DNA of 64,000 nt from Verrucomicrobiota bacterium. Lineage in GTDB: Bacteria > Verrucomicrobiota > Lentisphaeria > JABSQK01 > JAJFLO01. Position numbers and translations under genes: made by a program. The notes beneath the pieces are model-generated. The model saw only the letters and a list, made by a program, of their open reading frames with translations, was not told the origin of the DNA and ran no database searches. Below are positions 64,000-64,000 of the stretch, piece after piece; within the stretch, counting starts at the first letter, position 1, and every line of letters starts with the position of its first letter. Location of the stretch: positions 1 through 64,000 of the forward strand of contig JAJFLP010000059.1 of NCBI GenBank assembly GCA_021772635.1. The letters run 5' to 3'.

Positions 64000-64000
64000 T

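Overview
Host. The window is about 50% G+C and comes from a Gram-negative bacterium: it has outer-membrane porins, signal peptides, periplasmic thioredoxin-like proteins, PEP-CTERM proteins and a full PstSCAB-PhoU-PhoBR phosphate system. Four Hanks-type Ser/Thr kinases, a kinase-linked ECF-like sigma factor with an FHA protein, and a PurS-PurL fusion with separate PurQ recall Planctomycetes/Verrucomicrobia/Lentisphaerae-type genomes. The long PstC and PstA and the receiver-DUF3369 proteins look more proteobacterial. I cannot fix the phylum. No rRNA, tRNA, CRISPR array or complete insertion sequence was seen.

Layout. 0.2-6.3 kb: a same-strand set of SnoaL-like protein, RoxA-like di-heme cytochrome c, cytochrome P450 and membrane patatin, suggesting oxidative lipid or isoprenoid chemistry. 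6.6-14.1 kb: a signalling island with two receiver-Ser/Thr-kinase fusions, one receiver-histidine kinase and two receiver-DUF3369 proteins. 14.9-16.3 kb: a His-rich DUF1579 protein and a TlpA-like protein. 16.4-25.0 kb: two copies of a three-gene set (membrane TPR protein, PEP-CTERM metalloprotease, unknown exported protein). 25.2-31.6 kb: fumC, ilvD and an exported DUF255 protein. 32.0-45.2 kb: porin, pstSCAB, phoU, phoBR, porin. 45.3-51.9 kb: a DUF3179 remnant, a WD40 Ser/Thr kinase, a sigma factor, an FHA protein and an exported unknown. 52.2-57.0 kb: MscS channel, purQ and purSL. 57.4-64.0 kb: another Ser/Thr kinase, an NfeD protease, a small conserved protein and a ClpX-like ATPase cut by the window edge.

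Non-coding content. The most unusual feature is the density and placement of small repeats. One family carries a 14-bp palindromic head (TACTGCAAGCAGTA and variants) and a tail containing GAACGATATTTCGAAAACC. It occurs at about a dozen sites, several as inverted pairs that look like REPIN- or MITE-type elements. Other families are GTGTTGCG repeats, ATTTTCG repeats, a CATGAAG hairpin, a 247-bp element with an 8-bp direct repeat, and a 284-bp multi-hairpin structure. Eight stop codons lie inside or within one or two bases of a repeat, across four unrelated families. In two places a repeat also overlaps the apparent start of a gene.

Regulation. Four 8-bp half-sites with 11-bp periodicity sit just upstream of a -10-like TATACT before the first porin, matching a Pho box layout and linking that porin to the PhoBR system encoded downstream.
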